Assembly (NCBI GenBank): GCA_030847615.1
Contig: JAUMIR010000005.1
Coordinates: forward strand, 246,674,645 to 246,738,644
DNA length: 64,000 nt
Direction of reading: 5' to 3'
Source of the DNA: Gambelia wislizenii
Lineage: Eukaryota; Chordata; Lepidosauria; Squamata; Crotaphytidae
Position numbers and translations under genes: made by a program. Below, piece after piece: positions 34,880-44,435 of this stretch; position 1 is the first letter of the stretch; each line of letters opens with the position of its first letter. Under the pieces are notes generated by a model. The model was not told the origin of the DNA. It searched no databases and saw nothing but the letters and a program-made list of their open reading frames with translations.

Positions 34880-35322
34880 GGCCGGTCAGTGGAGCACTAC
34901 AATTGGTTGGGTATGTTTCCTAAGTGGCCAATCAGCACACTGGGAATGGCAACATACCAAAGAGAATTATGTATATAATAGATAGTCTTTTTTATGTTCA
35001 AGTAAAGAACAACAAGATTTTAGACACAAGCCTGCGTCTGTGTTTACTCTGCTACCATTTATTACTGCCTGGACCTCTTGAGTTGTTCAGAGGCACCCAG
35101 TGCATGCTACCATCTGCTAGGTTATGGGCCCAGGCTATGCTACGCTGTGCCAGTATACAGCAGTGTGACCAGTAGCACCACGCTGCACCGGTCTACACCA
35201 GTCTGACCAGTGGAAGCCTATAAGCTGTGGTGAGCTATCTGAAAGTTCCTGGCCAAGACTGCTGATCTGTTGGTTAGAAACAAGGCTGTGAAAGGTGCTC
35301 AATCATTTGTTGAACTGCTAAG
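34880..35322 (+). repeat. Probable copia-type LTR end and leader
   Basis: TTGGTTGGGTATGTTTCCTAAG and CCAATCAGCACACTGGGAA recur at 32400-32460 and, inverted, at 32795-32910, so the piece is repetitive. TATATAATAGATAG and AGTAAAGAAC near 34970-35010 would suit a promoter and R region. The gag remnant starts at 35323. Exact LTR limits and the primer site are not visible. Confidence 0.5.
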
Positions 35323-35960
35323 ATGGTGTCTGCACAGAGTATGAGTGGGCTATCTTTTGAAAGGCTGAATGAGTGTAATTACCTGGACTGGTGCTTGAAA
35401 ATACAGATGTATTTGAGAAGAGAGGGGCTTTGGGAGCCAGTCCTCCACACTGCTATAGCTCCAAATGTTGCTGAAAGGAAGGCAGAAGAAAAGGCGCATG
35501 CCTTTATTATTTTGGGGCTGGAGATTCGTAGTTGATTTATGTTCACGATTTGAACACAGCCAAGTAATGCTGGGATGCTTTAAGAGCTATTTATGTGCAT
35601 GAGACAGCAGGATCCAAAATCCTACTCATGAGGAAGCTCTACAAGGCACAGCTGAAACCTTGCGATGATGTGAGTCAACACCTGGCATATCTTCACTCTC
35701 TATCTCTCTATTTGGGAAGATGTATCAAGCAGGACTGGATTATGAAGAGCCAGAGAAGGTCTACATAATTTTGAGTAGCTTTCAGACAATTCAGGGAGAA
35801 CTTACTGTGAATGCTTGTAGTGACCTTGAGCATGTCTGAACCTGCATGACAAACATCAACACTCTTGGCCGTTCATTTGATTGTCGGTCATTGTTTAAAG
35901 CAGCTGTGTTGTCTGTTGTGTGCCAGAAAAATGCTAAGTTTAAAGGTTGAGCAATGTGTC
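35323..35960 (+). pseudogene. Ty1/copia-type gag remnant
   Basis: The first frame (ATG 35323, 70 codons) reads LSFERLNECNYLDWCLKIQM and LRREGLWEPV, then AEEKAHAFIILGLE, the N-terminal pattern of Ty1/copia gag (UBN2-like: NY-x2-W and LW). After the stop at 35533-35535 other frames continue the family pattern: MRKLYKAQLKPCDDVSQHLAYLHSL. No zinc knuckle, protease, integrase or RT follows; the sequence passes into a mariner fragment at 35983. Confidence 0.65.
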
Positions 35961-35982
35961 AATTTGAAATTTTTAGTAAAAT

Positions 35983-36300
35983 CAAACAAAACACCAGTGG
36001 AATCTTTTCAAATGCTTAATGAAACCTAAGGGGAAGACTGCATGTCTTGTGCGCATGTGTTTGAGTGGGACAAAAGATTCGGAGAAGGATGTGAGAATGT
36101 GGAAGGCGATGAATGCCCTGGACGACCTTCCACTTCAAGAAGTGAAGAAATTGGAAAAAATCATCCAGATTTTTTGAAGAGACCGTGGACTCATTGTCTG
36201 AATGATAGCTGAAGCCATGAACATTGATAAAGACACTGTGTAAAAATTTTTGAATGATGATCTCAACATGAGAAACATGTTTTAATTTTAAAGTATATTT
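35983..36300 (+). pseudogene. Mariner-type transposase fragment (N-terminal)
   Basis: Reads SFQMLNE, EDCMSCAHVFEWDKRFGEGCENVEGDE, PGRPSTSRSEEI in one frame, the helix-turn-helix region of mariner/SETMAR-like transposases, followed by an AEAMNIDKDTV-like piece near 36205-36240. Stops break it and no DDE/D catalytic domain follows. Confidence 0.8.
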
Positions 36301-36624
36301 TAAAAAGAACCTTGTAAAAGAAGCTAGTAAGCGATGCCTTATTCTCTTGAAATAGTGACTAATGGATAACATTAACAAGCCACTTTTAATTGGGAAGAGG
36401 GGAAGGAAAAAAGGATTATTTTCATTCAAGCTCTGTAACTCCCCTACATTAGAAAGTTCCTCTAAATAGAAAATGAAAAGGCAAAAGGCTACAGTAGCAA
36501 ACTCCTTCCAAATACTATTTTTTAATTTTAATTATTTTAGATGTGGGGAAGCAATCAAGAGTTGTACATTCTGCATTTAACCGTGTGAAATAGTCCATTT
36601 TCCAACTTCATTGTACAGTACTGC
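36301..36624. other. No gene recognised
   Basis: AT-rich unassigned. Confidence 0.4.
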
Positions 36625-36910
36625 ACCAGAGACTCCTGGTGGCGCAGTAGTTAAATGCTAGTACTGGAAGCCACAACATTGCAAGTTGTATCCCAAGGGC
36701 TCCAAGGTTCTCGCAACCTCCCATATTTTCCTAGGCTGGTAAAATGAGTGCTGGGCTTGTGGGGGCAATTAGCTAACACACATTGAAAACTGCTTAGAGA
36801 GTGCCTAGCATGCTATAAAAACGGTGTAGATGTATAGGTGTTATTGCTCAAAAATTGTAAGCCACTCTGAGAGCCTTCGTGGCTGAAGAGTGGGGTATAA
36901 ATACCTAAAA
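36625..36910 (+). repeat. tRNA-derived SINE
   Basis: Head GACTCCTGGTGGCGCAGTAGTTAAATG, then CATTGCAAGTTGTATCC (degenerate B box), body with GGGGGCAATTAGCTAACACA and tail GTAAGCCACTCTGAGAG...GGGGTATAAATA. The same family lies inverted at 63095-63372. Confidence 0.8.
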
Positions 36911-38732
36911 AAATCTTGAAACCCTGAATTCCCTCCCCTCAGAGGCACCATAAGTGTTTAAAATTTGGGCTTATTTAACGTCCAGGTCTAAGTGTGTCTT
37001 AAATTATTTTAATGTGAATACCTGTATTTTGACTGTTGTAATCCTGCCTGACCCTCACAGGAAAGATGGACTGAAATCAAAGCAGTACAGCCAGCCGTTT
37101 GTTCTTTCAGTGTGGCTTGTTCTTTTTATTTATTTCTCTCTTTTCATGGCTTTCCAAAAGTGTGATTGTAGTTTGTTTTTGTTTATGAATTAAGTATCTA
37201 ATTATTTACAGTGAAAATGGCACAGTTTTTTAAAATTAAGTTTACATCAGGATTTTGTTTTACCTCATAGTTTTCAAACCCATAATCTTATTTCTTACCC
37301 ACATCTTTCTCACCAGCTGTGATTAGTGGAATGTGAATTCCTGTGAGGATCCTGGTTCTTCTCTCAGCTGCTGTGAAAGCAGCAGTGTTGGTCACTAAGC
37401 AACAGTGTTGGGTCCTATTTGGTTTTATTTTACTAGCATCCTGTGCTGGATGAAGGCTCAGTGGAGCAAAGCAGTACTGTGTGGCCATCAGGAAAGCTGA
37501 GGAAATGTGGAATTCCAGTTGGAATTAAGAGGCCATCCTGGGAATGTTAGCTAGCTAAGTCAAATCTCTAAAGGATGCTTGAATAGTTTCTATTAGAGCC
37601 TGAAAGTCTTTGCTGTCCATCTTCCTGATGTAATTTACATACTAAATGGTGCTGAATATTCTACTTTATGTATATGAAAAGTTAATGTTACTTTTGTATT
37701 TTAGTGCTCAGGTTGTGTTGCCGCCATAATAAGTGACACAAATTAGGTATGTTCTCTAGGGATGTTTTGGATATTTTTGATACTGTTCTTCCTTCTATGT
37801 ATTTCTTGTGATTTCTCTGGCACATTGCTTTTGAACTCTTTCTAATTCCTTAAATGAAAGCAATGAGTCTTTTAATACATTATTTTAGCTATAAATGTAT
37901 TATTTAATGACTTTGTTCATATGTGTTACACTCCTGTATGCCATTTTAGGGTTGCTTAAGCAGAATATGATTATAAGCAGAAGTAATTGTTGTTGAATAC
38001 TGAGGAGTAGTGTCATTTTAAATCATTAGTTTTAAGGTTCTGATATTTTGTCTTCAGAACAGTTCTTTTGATAGTATAATATGTGTGCCCAAAATCTACT
38101 GCATGAATAGTACATAATCCCTTTATTAGAAACTGAAAAGCTTGGCACAGAGAGTACAATAGTTTCTTGCGAACACCTTGCCCAGTGTTTCATGACAATT
38201 TGACACCCTTGTAACACAATATGTGCACACAGTCTTAATCATTTTGTCAAGAAGGAAAAAGCAGTTTGCTCTCAAGCTGTTGGCTTTATTCCTCATGACT
38301 GACTCTTGAAATGAAAATGTGGCATAGATCTTCACTACATGTGTGTTTTGAGGAACTCCTCTACAGAACAGCTACACTAATTGCACAAACATTCAGTGCT
38401 ATAGAAAATAGCTGCAAAGTTTGGTGTGCAGTTATATTTTATAGTGGGTAGTTCAGTCTAAAGCATTTTTAAAGCCAGTAGTTGGATAAAGATACAAGAA
38501 ATTAACAGAGGTTCATTTAAGCCCCATCCTCTCAGTCATTAGTGATAGTGGACATTGTAATATTCTTTTCAGAACAAGTTTACATAGGTTTGCAACTGAA
38601 GGTGCTAGGGATCCAGCCAAGGATCCTAAAACACTGCTTGGTTACAAGCCCATTGCCCTTCCTTGACATTATCAAGTCAGAGGATAATCAATTTTATTGG
38701 TGATATTTCTTAGTGACAGCTAGTTATATGAT
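36911..38732. other. No gene recognised
   Basis: About 1.8 kb of AT-rich sequence with only short open frames. Confidence 0.45.
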
Positions 38733-38875
38733 GGAACCAGTGTGGTGTAGTGGTTTGAGCAGTGGACTACGACTCTCAAGACCAAGGTTCGAATCCCTGC
38801 TCAGCCATGGAAACTCACTGGGTGACTTTGGGCAAGTCACACTGTCTAATCCTCAGAGGAAGGCAAAGATAAAGA
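38733..38875 (+). repeat. Sauria SINE (tRNA-derived), head and body
   Basis: Reads ACCAGTGTGGTGTAGTGGTTTGAGCAGTGG (A box), AAGGTTCGAATCCCTGCTC (B box), then GGTGACTTTGGGCAAGTCAC and CCTCAGAGGAAGGCAAAG. This is the squamate Sauria SINE. Its tail is replaced at about 38876 by the MITE. Confidence 0.85.
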
Positions 38876-38879
38876 TCTC

Positions 38880-39270
38880 GTCTCCCTCTAGATTGCTCCT
38901 GTGGGGGCAATGGCAATGGGGTGAAGGGAGTGGAGGAGGAGAGATTTCACCTCCCTTCTCCCATTGTCCCTCAGAATCACTCCTGTGGTGGGAATGGCGA
39001 TGGGGGGGGGAAGGGAGTGAAGGAGGAGAGATCTTGCTTCCTTTTCCCCTTTGCCCCTGGGACCGCCCCCTCAGGATCACTCTCGTGGGGGGAATGGCAA
39101 TGGGGGGGGGGGCAAAGGGAGAGGAGGAGGAGATCTCACCTTCCTTCACCCCTGGGATTGCCCTCAGGATTGCTCCCGTGATGGGAATGGAGATAGGAGC
39201 ATTTGCTATTATCCGTGGATTTCATTATCCACCGGCCCCCTTGGATACAGAGGTCCTACTATACTTAGCA
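38880..39270 (+). mobile_element. MITE with internal GC-rich minisatellite
   Basis: Three to four units of about 75-90 bp, each with TCACTCCYGTGGKGGGAATGGCGATGGGGGGG and a GAGGAGGAGATCTCACC part. The right end reads TATTATCCGTGGATTTCATTATCCACC...GGTCCTACTATA. The same structure occurs at 52086-52600, and a piece inverted at 52985-53125. Confidence 0.7.
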
Positions 39271-40350
39271 TGATATCCCATTCGCTGTTTGATTTCCAGC
39301 TGGCAGTGATCACCCATGTAACTTATCCAGGAAGGCATCTCTTAATTACTTATTTTGTCAATTTGCTTTACTAACTTTCAGTGATTTCATCCCATAGCAA
39401 ATACAAATGGCTAAACTGTATTGTGATACTGTATTGTGATTTACATGATTCCCAACTTCATCCTTCCTTTCTATGAAGAAAAATGTTACAGAAGCAGCTG
39501 CTGGTGTGTGTGTGAGAGAGAAATGTAATTTACTTCCCTTTGAATATCTTTTGTCTCCACAATTCACAGACAAGATTTATAGGATTCCTAGTTTCAGGTA
39601 ACATTGCAGAACTGGCTGGTAGTTGAATATAGATAAGGAATGGGTAAAGTCTGTGAAAACAGGGTTACTGGAGAATAAATTGCAGGAATTCTATCCTGGT
39701 ATTTAGATTCAGATTACCATACTTTTTAATGTCTGTTCTTTCATCCTCATGTTCATGAGATGGAAGCTACAGCCAGCATAGACCTAAAATGGAGAGCATC
39801 CTCATCCTGTTTCCTTCTTGTTGGCCAGGCAGGTAGCATTTTGAAACAGGATTATAGTTTCAAGCCCCTGGCTTTGTAGTTGCAGCCTGTTCACTACATT
39901 GCCAATGGGCTTAAAAGCTTAAGAGAACTGCCACTAGGTAGCCAGGAAGCCTCTTAGTGTAGAAGTTGGCAGTGTTGTGGGATCAGCTGTGCTGTATTTA
40001 TCCCACTATCATGTAGCTTGGGTGAATACTAGAGCTACTAAAGTACAGATGCCTCTGGGAATAGTGTCAAGAACTAACTGGTTTGTTAGCAGTCATGCTG
40101 ATGCTATTTGTAAGCCTGTGCTTGCAGTAACTTAGGGCTATGCAAACCAGAATGACTTTGACTGCTGAACATTCATGTCTGCTGACAGGGGACACATATT
40201 CCTAGTATGTGTTCAATGTTTTTTTTTAAATAGGGGGGAGAATGATGTACGCAAACTAATATTTGTGGTTTTGGCAGCTAGAATCTTGAACATTGCTTTT
40301 AGTAGTGTGATAAATGGAGTGAGTATGAAAACATTCTTTATATTCTTGAT
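39271..40350. other. No gene recognised
   Basis: Unassigned sequence. Confidence 0.4.
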
Positions 40351-40671
40351 TACAGTTGTCCCTTCCCATTTGCGTCTTTCCCATTTGTGGTTTTGCGTGT
40401 TCATGGTTTGTAGCTACTGCTGGAATATGTCAACAGCACTGTTATTGCAAGACCCTGTCCTCCCTCTCCTCCCCCCCTCCCCCTGTCTGAAAAAAACACA
40501 ACATCTGCACCGGCATGATTCAGCAAGATCTGCAAAGTCCCTTTGCCTCCCTGGAAGACTGGCTCCACCCCAACCCCTGCCCCATCCTTGTCCTCTCCCT
40601 TCTCTTCTTCCACTCCAGCCAACAACATTGCCTGTTTCTCCCTTTCCCAGGTCTGAATGACAGTGGAGTTT

Positions 40672-41050
40672 TAAGGTGGCGTAGCAATGTTTAGCTCCAG
40701 ATCATGGTGTACAATTCATACTGGTTTGGATTCCAGGTGAGCATGAGATGTGGGGTGTTGTAGCCAGCCTGGCAGAGGGGGTGGGGGAGTGAGGGTGGGA
40801 AAGTTTTGTTTGCCTCAGGACTGTTGGTGCAGTGGAGACTGTGCTTTTTGCTTTGGTTTGGGAGGAGATTGAGTTGAATAAATTTGTTAAGGTGGCGCAG
40901 ATCAATTTGGGAGCCAGGACAGCAAGAGGCATGGGATGTTGTTGCTGGCTGTGCGGGGGGGGGGGAGTGAGGGGGGAGACTGTGATTTTTGCTTCTTTGC
41001 TTTGGTTTGGGGGGAGATTGGGTGGAAGAAATTTGTTAAGGTGGCGCAGG
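40672..41050. repeat. Imperfect tandem repeat inside the Tigger-like element
   Basis: AAGGTGGCGYAG recurs at about 40672, 40890 and 41038; the stretch GCTTTGGTTTGGGAGGAGATTG (40850) recurs at 40999, a period near 149 bp. A next unit resumes after the CR1 at about 41330 (TTTGGGAGCTAGGACAGCAG). Confidence 0.7.
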
Positions 41051-41051
41051 T

Positions 41052-41327
41052 TCATAGAATCATAGAATTGTAGAGTTGGAAGAGACCACAAGGGCCATCC
41101 AGTCCAACCCCCTGCCACACAGGAAATCACGATTAAAGCATCCCTGACAGATGGCCATCCAGCCTCTGTTTAAAGACCTCCAAGGAAGGAGACCCTACCA
41201 CGCTCCGAGGGAGTGTGTTCCACTGCCGAACAGCTCTTACTGTCAAAAAGTTCCTCCTAATGTTGAGGTGGAATCTCTGTTCCTGGAGCTTGCATCCATT
41301 GCTCTGTGTTCCAGTCTCTGGAGCCAC
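41052..41327 (-). mobile_element. CR1 3' end
   Basis: Starts TTCATAGAATCATAGAATTG, contains GCCATCCAGTCCAACCCCC. The minus frame reads LQEQRFHLNIRRNFLTVRAV and RQWNTLPRSVVGSPSLEVF. It is inserted in the tandem repeat of the Tigger-like element. Confidence 0.92.
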
Positions 41328-41497
41328 AGATTTGGGAGCTAGGACAGCAGCAGACCTGGAGTGGTTCTGTTGCAAGGATAAGAGGATAGAGAGAGGTGGG
41401 GTCTTTTTGGTGGTTGCCATGGCAACTGCTGCTGCTGCTAACTGTATTTGGAGTGGAGGGAGGCAGAGGGAATTTGCAAAAAGACAGGAAAGGGAGG

Positions 41498-41606
41498 TTC
41501 TGGCAGTGCTGTTGGCAGGAGAGGAGAATACAGCATGTTTGGGGTGGGGCTTAATTTATTGGTGGGTTTTCCCCTCCACTTTCATGGTGGTGCTTCACTC
41601 CTAACC
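41498..41606. repeat. 109-bp direct repeat, left copy
   Basis: Identical to 47797-47905. Begins TTCTGGCAGTGCTG and ends CACTCCTAACC. It continues leftward into the Tigger-like element but abuts D3 on the right. Confidence 0.95.
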
Positions 41607-41657
41607 TTCTGTAGGTGCCTTCTGTAGGTGCCTTCTGTAGGTACCTTCTGTAGGTGG
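41606..41657 (+). repeat. Four 13-bp tandem units at the left end of D3
   Basis: CTTCTGTAGGTGC twice, CTTCTGTAGGTAC, then CTTCTGTAGGTGG. The internal complementary region records only the last unit, so the other three (41606-41644) are an addition in this copy or its parent. Confidence 0.92.
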
Positions 41658-41785
41658 TAGGTGGCAGGAACAATCCTGTACAATTGGGAAGCTAGGACCG
41701 CCCAGCTCGAAGCAGGAAGAAGACCTTTGACCCGGAAGCTAGAGTCTTTGTTCTCCTCTCTCTCTTCCACGCGGTCTTCAGTTCT
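41645..41785 (+). repeat. Left inverted terminal repeat of D3
   Basis: Reverse complement of 47630-47771 with very few mismatches (for example GACCTTTGACCCGGAAGCTA). High identity fits recent activity. Confidence 0.95.
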
Positions 41786-42311
41786 TCTTCCTGCTTCGCC
41801 CAGCAAGGACAGGATTTTCACTCCTCCGGAGCTCACTGCCTTTCTGGTCGGCTTGCTCTTTACTTTACCCCCCCTAGCCCTCTCTTTAACTCTTCTAACC
41901 CCCCTACTACTACTACCTTTAAAAAAAAAAAACCCTCCTTTCTCGGCCCTCTCCCCCTCGCCCTCTGGAGCACCCACCCCCCACGCGGCGGACTCCGCTC
42001 CCCGCCTTTCCCCCCCCCGAGGCACCCCGAGGACCTGGCACCCCTGCACCCCCCCCCGCTTCTTCCAAACCCCCTTCGGCTCGCGGCTCCTTCTCCTTCC
42101 CTCGCCCCGACCGGCTCCGTGCCCGCCCCCCCCACCGCGGCTCTCCCGCCCCCCCCACCGCGGCTCTCCCGGCCCCGCCACCGCGCGGCCGGCCCCCCTG
42201 CGGCTCCCGAGACCCCGCCGCCACACTGCAGGCCCTCGCGGCTTCCACCGCCCCCCCCTCCGCGCTCCCACCACCGCTCAGCGCTTCCCTCCCGGTCCTG
42301 CCCAGCGAAGC

Positions 42312-44435
42312 ATGGGAGGCAGTAAGGGACAAACCACTTCGGAAGGCACCGGCGCGCGCGACCAGCCGCACCAACCACCAGCCGCGGAGGCCCCCAGCAC
42401 CCGAGATGGCTGCCTGGGAAGCTCCTCCAGCTCTTCCTCCGCCTCTGCCTCCTCAGACCAGATGACCGTCCCCCAGAGGAGGGCAGCGAGAGAGGCGGAG
42501 AAGGCCTTCACCAGCGGCCGCTCCGGGAGCGTGCCCAAGGTGAAAAAGCACAAATCGAAGGCCAAGGAGGCGGCAAGGAGCGACCAGCAAAGTGGAGACG
42601 GAGACGCGGGGCCTGAGGTTTTCTCCCAGCCCCACCGTGCTCTGGATGGTAACACCGACGACTATGCTGGGCAGGGGACGTCGGATCCGGTAAGAGGGGC
42701 CCTGGCGGGGGAGGAGCTGCGCCAAGTCATCTTTGAATCCTTCCCTAAGGAGGATTTAACACAGGCAGCAGCAACAGCAGCCTCAGCAAGGCAATCTCTA
42801 AAGGTAAACAGGGGGGTCATTTCCTCCAGCGAGGAGGAGGACAGTGAGAGCGAGATCGAATTGGTAGAAGGGGACTCCTCTAGGGACCCCTCATCGGGAG
42901 GGGAACCCATGGGGGAGGATGCCGAGGGGGAGGGGACTCAGGCGGCCTCCAAGCCACCCTCAAAGTCCAAACGCAAGGGAAAAGGAGGTACCCCAGGAGC
43001 TAAGAAGCAGAGCATCAAATTGGCTCTCGCTATGCTGAGGGAGGCACTCCTATCCGAACAGGAGGATGAGGATGAGGAGCCCTCGCGTCCCTCCCGCAAA
43101 CGCAAGCCATCCGGGACCAAGGCCAACAGGCCAAAGCGCTCTGGAAAGGCGGACCCAAACACCACCACCTCAGATAAAAGAAGGGTGAGGGTAAACGTAG
43201 ATAAGGCAAGGGGAGAGAAAAGGAAGGAACCCCCGTCGAGGCACTCATCGGAGGAGTCTGGGGAGGCCTCTGACGGGGAGGACCTGCTCAGGAGATGGCA
43301 ACCCCCCAACGACAGCCTCGACAACGAGGACGGCGGGGGAAATGAGGACGTAGGCGAGAACCCAGACAGGGAACCAGGAGAACTGTCCGACTCGGAGGCG
43401 TCCGAGCCTGAGGTCACGGACAGAATATTCCATGCAGAAAAGTTCGCATACCTGCTGAATAAGGCATTGGCAGCCCTAGAGATCCCCCTCCCATCCCCAC
43501 AGGAGGATGAGACGGGGGACCCAGAGGCACCCAAGAGCCAAAAGGTGGCAGCATTGATGCCATCCTTCAAACCCAAACGCCCACTCTTCCCCTTCCCCAA
43601 GGCCTTCTGGAGGCTTGTGGCGGAGGAGTGGGAGAAGCCAGCACTAGGGCGCAGGGGATTGTCTGCAGCTCAGAAGTTCTACAACTTCCCCACAGATATC
43701 CGGGACAGGCTCAAGACCCCAGTAGTCGACCGGCCGGTGGTCTCAATGGTCTCAAATTCGCTCGCGCCCAAAGAGGGGGAAGGTTCCCTGAAGGACCTTG
43801 ACGAAAAGAGAACGGACGCTGCCTTAAGAAAATCATATGAGGCCTCGGCCCTGGGCATTAGAGTTTCGCTAGCATCAGCACTAATATCCAGGGCGGCAAT
43901 CATATGGCTCCAAGAAGTAATGGACAGACCGGACCTGGAGACCAGAGCACTCCAGAAGGCGTTCAATAGGATCCAATACGCGCTTCAATTCATGGCTGAC
44001 GCTTCTCAGGACGCCCTGTCTTACGCAGCCAGAGCAACGGCAGCAGCTAATCTGGCAAGACGCTCACTGTGGGTCAAGCAATGGGACGCAGACAACCAGT
44101 CGAAGAACGCACTTGCTACAGCACCCTTCAAAGGCGCCAAGGTATTCGGCGAAGACGCACTGAAAGATATACTAGTGGAGACCAAGGATAAGAAGCAAGC
44201 AATGCCCTCCTTGAACAGGAAATCCTCGAAGAAGCCTTTTCGTCGCCCAACACAGTACCAGAGCTCCTTTCGTCCTTACAGGAGCAGTGGTAGGAGGCCG
44301 GACCATCGCCCCAGTAAACCGGCATGGGCAAAAACAAACTACGTCATCCGACATGCCCCGTTCTCAAACCCATCCACCAGTCGGAAAGGGGGAACGCAGC
44401 CTCAACGGAACCCCCCCCCCCGCCAGCAATCCTGA
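42312..44435 (+). CDS. gag: D3 gag-like structural protein
   Basis: 707 residues from ATG 42312 (MGGSKGQTTSEG). The frame is open further upstream to the left repeat, but that part is a Pro/Arg-rich leader and 42312 is the first ATG with gag-like text. Layout: Ser-rich N-terminus (residues 40-60), basic patches (KVKKHKSKAKEAA), acidic Ser/Glu tract (ISSSEEEDSESEIELVEGD), more basic Lys/Arg patches, then a conserved core from about residue 355: GELSDSEASEPEVTDRIF, FPKAFWRLVAEEWEKPALGRRG, APKEGEGSLKDLDEKRTD, LVETKDKKQAMPS. The same core is in D1. No zinc finger, unlike the D4 gag. It should package element RNA, inferred from position and family. It ends at TGA 44433-44435, inside the start of the RT ORF. 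No break seen. Confidence 0.88.
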   Translation: MGGSKGQTTSEGTGARDQPHQPPAAEAPSTRDGCLGSSSSSSSASASSDQMTVPQRRAAREAEKAFTSGRSGSVPKVKKHKSKAKEAARSDQQSGDGDAGPEVFSQPHRALDGNTDDYAGQGTSDPVRGALAGEELRQVIFESFPKEDLTQAAATAASARQSLKVNRGVISSSEEEDSESEIELVEGDSSRDPSSGGEPMGEDAEGEGTQAASKPPSKSKRKGKGGTPGAKKQSIKLALAMLREALLSEQEDEDEEPSRPSRKRKPSGTKANRPKRSGKADPNTTTSDKRRVRVNVDKARGEKRKEPPSRHSSEESGEASDGEDLLRRWQPPNDSLDNEDGGGNEDVGENPDREPGELSDSEASEPEVTDRIFHAEKFAYLLNKALAALEIPLPSPQEDETGDPEAPKSQKVAALMPSFKPKRPLFPFPKAFWRLVAEEWEKPALGRRGLSAAQKFYNFPTDIRDRLKTPVVDRPVVSMVSNSLAPKEGEGSLKDLDEKRTDAALRKSYEASALGIRVSLASALISRAAIIWLQEVMDRPDLETRALQKAFNRIQYALQFMADASQDALSYAARATAAANLARRSLWVKQWDADNQSKNALATAPFKGAKVFGEDALKDILVETKDKKQAMPSLNRKSSKKPFRRPTQYQSSFRPYRSSGRRPDHRPSKPAWAKTNYVIRHAPFSNPSTSRKGGTQPQRNPPPRQQS

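Noticed and set aside
38733..38805. Functional tRNA gene
   Set aside because: A and B boxes are present but the sequence does not fold as a tRNA acceptor stem and continues as the Sauria SINE body.
41582..43600. Long minus-strand open frames opposite the D3 leader and gag (up to 230 codons)
   Set aside because: They arise from GC-rich, stop-poor sequence and read as Gly/Arg or Ser-rich strings without motifs; the plus-strand gag is conserved in D1.
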